Source: Isoetes engelmannii (lineage: Eukaryota; Streptophyta; Lycopodiopsida; Isoetales; Isoetaceae). From it: 23,369 bases of DNA. The notes under the pieces were generated by a model. It had not been told where the DNA came from, did not search any database, and saw only the letters and a list, made by a program, of their open reading frames with translations. Of this stretch, positions 17,427-23,369 are shown in pieces; the first letter of the stretch is position 1, and each line of letters begins with the position of its first letter. Position numbers and translations under genes: made by a program. The DNA lies in NCBI GenBank assembly GCA_011763485.2, contig JAANSK020248830.1, positions 1-23,369 of the forward strand. Reading direction: 5' to 3'.

Positions 17427-17687
17427 CAAAGTCAGCTTGCTCTATTATTTCCTTAGCTAGCAATGTTTGCAAACTTTCGATCTAAGAGGGATTGTCCTGT
17501 CGTTGTCACTCACATGCCCATACTTTCTACTACCACATCTGCTACTGCTATTTCTATCTCCAATATTGTAACTCCACATTTCCTCCTTCTCAGCCCATGT
17601 CCGATGCAAATACAACAAATCTGGCTTCTGTTGCTCCTTCTCCTCCTACAGAGACCCATGTTCCTATTTTTTATGATGCTGCTACAG

Positions 17688-17950
17688 CCAAATTGCACTC
17701 GATTCAACTGGAACAAGAGCAACAAGAAAGAGCTTAGGCAGGATGGACAAAATTCAGCTTGAAAAAAGTCGCAAGAAACAAACATGCTCACTTTGCAAAT
17801 CAGGCTGTCATTTCCACCAGCCAAATTGCACTCGATTCAACTGGAACAAGAGCGACAAGAAAGAGCTTAGGCAGAATGGACAAAAGTCAGCTTGAAAAAA
17901 GTCGCAAGAAACAAACATGATCACTATATAAATCAGGCTGTCACTTCCAC
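17688..17950 (+). repeat. 133-bp tandem duplication
   Basis: Copy 1 (17688-17820) and copy 2 (17821-17950) both begin CCAAATTGCACTCGATTCAA and end with TGTCAYTTCCACC. They differ at roughly a dozen positions or fewer. The unit can be read as a Gln/Glu/Arg/Lys-rich peptide (LEQEQQERA, KSRKKQT), so it may derive from the low-complexity part of an ORF1 upstream of the LINE ORF2. Stops interrupt that reading. Confidence 0.9.
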
Positions 17951-17974
17951 CGAGGAGCACTTCCACCGAGGAGC
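17943..17974 (+). repeat. 16-bp exact tandem repeat
   Basis: ACTTCCACCGAGGAGC occurs twice head to tail (17943-17958 and 17959-17974), at the end of the 133-bp duplication. Confidence 0.9.
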
Positions 17975-18221
17975 GGAGGCTCTCCCTCACCAATAGAGAT
18001 TCATGGTGGAGCTGTACACAATATATGGGGAGGATGTAGCAGAGAGGAGGCTCTCCTCCCCTAAGGATTACAGTGCACAATGGAAGGGTGGAACATAGAG
18101 GAGGCTCCTCCTTATCACTTACTAGGACTTGTTGGGTGGATCTTCCAGGAGAATATCATAGGGATGAAGTGATAGACACACATGTAGTGAGTATAGAAGT
18201 GGAACACTCCAATTCGGTATT

Positions 18222-18999
18222 ATGAATATTGTGTCATGGAATGTTCGAGGCATTGCTTCTTCCCCAAGTAAAAGAAGCAGACTGTCTCTCTATTTATCCA
18301 AACTTTCTATGGATTTTTGTTGCCTTCAAGAACACAAATATAGGAGAGGTGATGTACACAAGTTGGCGTCTATTCTGGGTCATGATTACAATGTTCTTAT
18401 TGCGGTAGTTGATTCTTCTAAAGCTGGGGTCCTCACTGCTTGGAGGTCTTCTATTAATGCTACATTTAGTCAGATTGATACGTTTAATCGTTAGATTATT
18501 ATCAAATGGCAGGACAAGGGTTAGGAATGGGGTATTGTAAATGTTTATGCTCATCATCGACCGAGTCAAAAGGGGTTCTCTATGGGCTTCTTTGAGGAGT
18601 AAGGTGCTCTGACTTGGAAGTAAATGTAGCTTGGTTTATGGTTGGTGATTTTAGTATGGTGGAAGCAGAAGTTGATAGATGTGGTAGGGGATCACAAGTA
18701 ATCCAAGGATTTGAGAGGGAACAATGGCGACGCTTCTTGCTGGATTGTGGATGGGGGAAATTGATGGGGACCAGTCATTCACATGGTGTAATGGTTGGAC
18801 GGGTTATGGCAGAGCTTATGCTCGCTATGATCGTGGCTATTATAATGGTCTTGCTGCTGGTTTGGTACTTCCTATTCACAGGACTAAGCTTTTAGATAGT
18901 TCCGTTTCAAATTATAACCCACAATGGTTTTCTTCTTTGCTGTCAAGTAACAGAAACCTACTAAAACATTTTTCAAGCTCAATACCAGTTACTTATTGA
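18222..18999 (+). pseudogene. LINE endonuclease (EEP-type), inactive
   Basis: MNIVSWNVRGI (18222 onwards) and CCLQEHK (about 18320-18340) are the first two motifs of apurinic-like LINE endonucleases. NVYAHH (about 18540), MVGDFSMVEAEVDR (about 18640-18680) and DQSFTWCNGWTGYGRAYARY (18769-18828, frame +1) follow. The terminal SDHNP motif is changed to SNYNP (about 18906), so the catalytic Asp and His are both lost. Stops lie at 18492 and after EE near 18600, and a frame change lies near 18724. The original ORF2 start was probably at or close to the ATG at 18222. Confidence 0.87.
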
Positions 19000-19129
19000 A
19001 TGAAGAGTTTAAAACGGGTTGTAAATATGTGTGGGCACATGCGTTCTCTCCATCCAGGGGTATGTCAGGGGTAGTAGTTTCCATGGCGGCGGTCAAATCT
19101 TTTGCTAAGGAATGGGGTATGACTTAGGT

Positions 19130-20140
19130 GCAGCGGCTCACTTATTGGAGAAAGGAAAATGTCCAGGTCTTGATGGTTTTTCAATAGAATTTTTCCAAGA
19201 ATATTGGAATAGATTGGAGATGACATATATAATCATTTTGTGAATCTAGAAGATACAGAAGTTTGGACAAAATTCTTAATACATGTGCCATTTCTCTCCT
19301 CAAGTATAAAGAACTCAAGACCATTTCGGATTGGCGTCATGTCACATTGCTCTCTACGGTGTATAAGATTTATGTGGAAGCTTTGGCGGGAGAAGCTTTT
19401 TGTCGTTCTTGCTGAGTCAATATCTTCAACCCAAACAGGTTTCTTGCATGGAAGGTGCATTCTTGATAATGTTGCTGCGGCCTATAAAGGCATGTATTGG
19501 GCAAGGTTAAAGGTGCATCACATTGTATATCTCAAACTAGACTTTGCCAAGGCATATGACAGCGTGGACTGGGGGTATTTAGAGAAGTGTTTATTGGCCT
19601 TAGGGTTTGGTATCCCATTCACAAGAGATGTGATGAAGCTGCATACTTCTGGGAGATCTATAGTATTCTTCCAGGGAGAGCCTTCTGCCGTCTTTCCTGT
19701 TCGTAGAGGAGTTAGTCAAGATTGCCCATTGGCTCCATTGCTTTTCACAATAGTGGCAGAGGTGCTTTCACTATTGTTCTCTAGTGCTGCTAAGGAATGA
19801 TGTGATTAGGGGTCTACCTATGGAGAATGGTTCTCAAGAAATTATCAACCAGTATGCAGATGATACCCTTCTATTCTTGAGCAGAAGATGATAATCTCCA
19901 GAATGCAAAGCTTCTGCTTGACACATTTTCCTTAGCTTCTAGAGCTTTGGCTGGTTGGCAAAATTGTTCTGCTCTGTGGACTTTGAATGATGAAGTTCCA
20001 CTATGTGTTCTTGCCTACCCTTGGAAGGTTTTGCCTCACGGGAAGGCAACCAAGTTACTTGGTATCCATGTGGGTATTTATGTCTCAACTTCTGATGATT
20101 GGTATGCCATAATCGAGGGGTTGCGAAGACACCTTTTTTG
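19130..20140 (+). pseudogene. LINE reverse transcriptase, broken
   Basis: GKCPGLDGFSIEFFQEYW (about 19150-19205) and the KTISDWRHVTLLSTVYKIY segment (about 19317-19372) open the RT. SSTQTGFLHGRCILDN (about 19425-19470) follows. LKLDFAKAYDSVDW (about 19530-19572) is motif A with its catalytic Asp. FPVRRGVSQDCPLAPLLF (about 19694-19747) is motif B, with Gly changed to Asp before CPLAP. NQYADDTLLF (about 19849-19878) is the YADD active site. LLGIHVG (about 20058) leads into the thumb. Frames change several times and stops follow codons at 19798 and 19888. Confidence 0.92.
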
Positions 20141-20159
20141 ATGGGATATTGCAAAACTC

Positions 20160-21010
20160 TCTATGCCTGGAAGGGTAATAGTTGCTAAGCATGTCTTCAG
20201 CAACACACATGTCTATATGGCTTCTGCCATTCTTGCTTCCCAATCAAAGTTTAAGGAGTTTGTGGGTGTTATCAGAAACTTTATTTGGGGTGGAAGTGAA
20301 GTAGGGACTGCGGTAAAGATTGCATGGTCTGAGTGTATAAAACCTAAATCTGCTCGAGGTTTGGGCATGACAGACTTCCATTTGCAAAGTAAGGTCATGA
20401 TCTCAAAATTCATTTGGAGGCATCTCATGGGTAAGGACGATTCTCCTGGGTTACGACTTATTGCACAGGCCCGCATCCACTGTATCCCTTTTGGTAAAGT
20501 CACGCTTAAACCTATTCTTCCATGGAGTTATTCTCTGAGTTGTGGCCTTATTATAATGCTTCTCCATTTTTAAAGGGATTGTTAGACTCCTACCATACAA
20601 TCAAAACATTATTTCATATCAGTCCAACCGTTTGTGCTCAGTTGGATGCACCATGTTGGTGGATCCTCTTGGCAAATGATGCACCGCGTTGCTCTATAGT
20701 GCACCCATTGACTCAAAGACGTTGAAAAATGGCTGGAATCTTAACAATTGCAGCGTGATATGACTTAAGCCAGCTGCTGACATGGGAGGCTTTTCAGTTA
20801 AAATTTTTATTGGGGCAATGGGATAGAGCTCTTTGGCAAAAAGTAGTGGACTATCTACCGCCTATTCTGCCACACCAAGAATGTATTCTGGTATGGGTTT
20901 ATCATGAGGAGGTTAAGGAGCACAAAATTGTGAACTTTATGTATAAGTTGTTGCTTGATACTCATATTCTTCCTCCTTCTGCTAAGTGGCCCCTTCAACT
21001 CCTTCATCAA
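20160..21010 (+). pseudogene. LINE ORF2 post-RT connector, broken and 3' truncated
   Basis: MPGRVIVAKHVF and FIWGGSEVGTAVKIAWSECI, then GLGMTDFHLQSKVMISKFIW (20163-20425), are the conserved region that follows the RT of plant LINEs. Further downstream, GQWDRALWQKVVDYLPP (about 20813-20862) and MYKLLLDTHILPPSAKWPLQ (about 20940-21000) match the connector seen in the minus-strand copy near 14300. After this the similarity stops, before the zinc-binding cysteines. Several stops and frame changes occur between 20573 and 20810. Confidence 0.85.
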
Positions 21011-21110
21011 AAAGTTATGCACAACCAGAACGAGTTTTGTTGTGTCTACTTTTTGGTTTTTTTGTCTGCTTGTTCTAGCAAAACTTTGTGATTGAGGTGA
21101 TAATTGCATA

Positions 21111-23131
21111 CAAAATTTAGCAGTTTGTTTTTTAAGGCTTTATCGAATATAGGATACATTGCTCTAGGTGTGCATTTTATGGATGTCTCAAATAATTCAT
21201 AAGTTTGATCTTAAAGTCAAACATGTATACCTTGTGCTTGATGCCAAGCTATAACATAATGGTGTGACTTTGTTTGCACCGTTCTTTTTGTGAGCTTATT
21301 TTAAAATTGCCAATCTTGTATGGATTATATTATGGAAGACATGTTGATAAGTTTATTTAGATTAAGTTTTCTGCTTGGGTTTGCTATTTTACATTGTTTG
21401 TTATTGCTTTTCTTGTAGATTAATAAAGTTTGCCATACAATACAAAGATGGGTAATTTGAGAGATCTTTACTATTATGTTCTCTTATGTTGTCGGACTTT
21501 ATCTAACCCATTTGAAAATGATCTTTCCTACGAGTACTATTCCAACAAGTATTATCCAACAAGTATTATTCCTAATAAAAAATATTGTTAATTATTTACT
21601 TTCACATCACAACACAATAATTTAATCCCTTGTATGGCCATTCTCCTTTGTCGTGATTATGAACTTAGGGACAATGTAAGTTAGGTTGTACAACTCTTAT
21701 TGGATCATGACATAAAGATTCCCTACCATTTGGAAGCTGTCAAACATTATTTGGCAACTAGAGAGAAATACCAGAGTATAAGGCAAAGACAGAACAAGAC
21801 GTATGTAGACAACTTGATAGTCTTGATACCTCTTTTACTGGGATTTTGAACTTGAAATAACATAATCATGAGCTGGCTTATATAGAGTTAGTGTTCCAAT
21901 GTGTCAGTACTTGCAGTTGATTTTTATACAACTATCAAATGACCACGCGCAACACGCCATGCCTGATGGACCATATCCTACTGCTACAAACACATCACTC
22001 ACACTGAGAACATAGTAGAAGTAAAGCTTGTGCTGAATTTACTTGAACTATCGTGCTTGATTTAATGCTTTGAAGCTTTATTACCAAAACCAAGCATTTA
22101 CTAAATTAAGTGACCTAAGCTCTGCCCCTAATACTGTAGCCCATTATGAATGAACGGAACATTTTTTTAACATCCATGGAGGCCACGCACAAAATATTAG
22201 CCATGCAACAATATTACGAATTTGTTGGGGGGAGGAGGCGGGGGATTAGTGGTTTGTAAGAAACAATCTTCAAACACTACGGGATATATGTATAATGATG
22301 AACTAGTGCACTTAATACTTCGTACATACATATGAGTCTCTAACTCCCCATCTTATGGGTTGCATTCTCAATGCATTGAGCAGACAAACCACAAAACCCA
22401 ATTTACAGAAAGGCCAAGGCTTCACGCATCTTATACAGTCCTACATAAAAACATGTCTGGTCATCCAAAGGGAAAGCATGCGATTTGATAGAAATAACTT
22501 TCAAATGGACAAATTGATGGGGGCTTATTCATCTTTTGCTGAAACTTTCATTTAGGATCTGGTGTCTAAAGAAGACAACACACTGAAATGTCAATTTAAG
22601 GCACAGTGGCATAATATCTCTATACGACAAATGTGCCACCACGACACGGCATGCATGACGGATCAGATCACATCACTACTTCGACAACTCCAAACACATC
22701 AACTAGGTAGCCTACTCGTTGGGAGTAATTTCATCAAAACAACATTTTTCTAAGGATGAAATGCTAATAACTTAAAAGTAAATGGACATGTCAACTACTA
22801 GACCTCTTTAAAGCTTTACACGTATATTGTATTTGCAAATGAATCCTCAATGATGTCGTCTTTAGACAAATATTTTTATCATATATTTGTGATTACTATC
22901 TGTCATCTCAATATATAGGCTATCTCTAGTGTTTAAACCATCTGGGCATCTGTGTTTTTTCCTTCTTTCTTTTTCTCCCTTTTTGTATTTCAAGGGACCA
23001 GTACAATTTCCATTGACATTGTAAAATGGGAGTTAATCTAAATTTTTCTGGGAGGGAAGGAGGGAGCCCACAACACAAAAGATATATATTGTTTACTAGG
23101 TAGAAGCATGCTAGGGTGTTACACTTTTGAA
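21111..23131. other. No gene seen
   Basis: About 2 kb of AT-rich sequence has no recognisable protein. It contains an exact 14-bp tandem repeat (TCCAACAAGTATTA, 21541-21554 and 21555-21568), a G-rich tract at about 22226-22244 and a polypyrimidine run at about 22953-22986. Two stretches near 21935-21995 and 22625-22700 look alike (CACG-rich, ending ...CAAACACATCA), suggesting an old dispersed repeat. Confidence 0.4.
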
Positions 23132-23185
23132 AAGTACTTTGGGTACTCCATATATGAGAAGTATTTTGGGTACTCCATACATGAT
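23132..23185 (+). repeat. 27-bp tandem repeat
   Basis: AAGTACTTTGGGTACTCCAT (from 23132) is repeated as AAGTATTTTGGGTACTCCAT (from 23159), with a period of 27. It is a local duplication in otherwise featureless sequence. Confidence 0.85.
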
Positions 23186-23369
23186 GCATGGATATGATTA
23201 TAACCACTCCCTTCTAGTGTCCTGAGAGTCTCTAGTCGTCATGTCCTTATGTTTAGTGGGCTCTTTGGACTTCTTGGCTTCGTTTGTGGTTTGGGTGATC
23301 CATAACCCTCCCTAGAGAGTTGGTCCCCCCCCCCCTCCCTCTTCCTTGTGTTAGCAGTGTTGGTTTTCT
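23186..23369. other. No gene seen; 12-base C run
   Basis: This end of the window carries a homopolymeric C tract near 23326-23337 inside a C/T-rich stretch. Nothing else was recognised. Confidence 0.4.

Larger units (their letters stand above)
18222..21010 (+). mobile_element. Decayed L1-type LINE, ORF2 region
   Basis: Endonuclease, reverse transcriptase and C-terminal connector occur in the order of a plant L1-type non-LTR element. The reading is spread over several frames with many stops. The similarity ends around 21010, inside the connector and before the Cys/His zf-RVT motif, so the 3' end is missing. That differs from ordinary 5' truncation and suggests a later deletion. ORF1 is not clearly present upstream. 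Confidence 0.9.

Noticed and set aside
21660-21850. A possible degraded coding stretch (LLDHDIKIPYHLEAVKHYLATREKY)
   Set aside because: No family could be named and stops flank it closely.
22226-22244. G-quadruplex-like tract
   Set aside because: It lacks four separated runs of three or more G.
22355-22753. Two open frames of 63-66 codons
   Set aside because: No similarity to any family and separated by stops. Typical chance frames in AT-rich DNA.

Overview
The window is nuclear DNA of a land plant. It holds interrupted genes with GT-AG introns, plant-type Golgi glycosyltransferases, a plant calmodulin-like gene, decayed Ty1/copia and L1-type (LINE) retroelements, a MITE-like element and a large foldback repeat. 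The species cannot be fixed from the sequence. The style of the retroelements would suit a gymnosperm or a seed-free plant, but this is a weak inference.

Layout. 1-3420: a decayed Ty1/copia retrotransposon on the + strand (GAG-pre-integrase/integrase, RT, RNase H, polypurine tract, then a TG...CA LTR at 2981-3420). A primer-binding-site-like sequence directly follows the LTR. 3421-5460: a relic zone with three adjacent hairpins, a minus-strand LINE C-terminal fragment, an open LINE-ORF1-like frame (4740-5240) and a (CTC)n tract. 5971-6225: a foldback hairpin of about 164 bp plus tandem palindromes sharing the core ATAACGCCC. 6717-7107: a MITE-like element ending 141 bp before a start codon. 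7249-11095: a complete seven-exon GT4-family glycosyltransferase gene (458 codons). Its 1.6-kb first intron carries an old ~290-bp duplication and a nearly perfect 627-bp tandem duplication. 11295-11622: a three-copy ~105-bp repeat. 11625-13335: a complete five-exon plant O-fucosyltransferase-like gene (479 codons) with four introns of 64-70 nt. About 13680-14330: a minus-strand LINE fragment. 15743-16263: a calmodulin-like (CML15/16-like) gene with a one-base frameshift in its first EF-hand loop. 17381-17974: tandem duplications. 18222-21010: a decayed + strand LINE with endonuclease, RT and C-terminal connector. 21110-23369: AT-rich sequence with small tandem repeats and no gene seen.

Only two genes look intact. 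Both encode probable type II membrane glycosyltransferases of the secretory pathway, and they lie head to tail 530 bp apart. This makes a shared role in glycan synthesis conceivable, but their adjacency is the only evidence for it. No wholly new system could be demonstrated. The features most worth following up are the foldback cluster, the MITE and uORFs at the GT4 promoter, the nested intron duplication, the LTR/PBS junction and the frameshifted CML.
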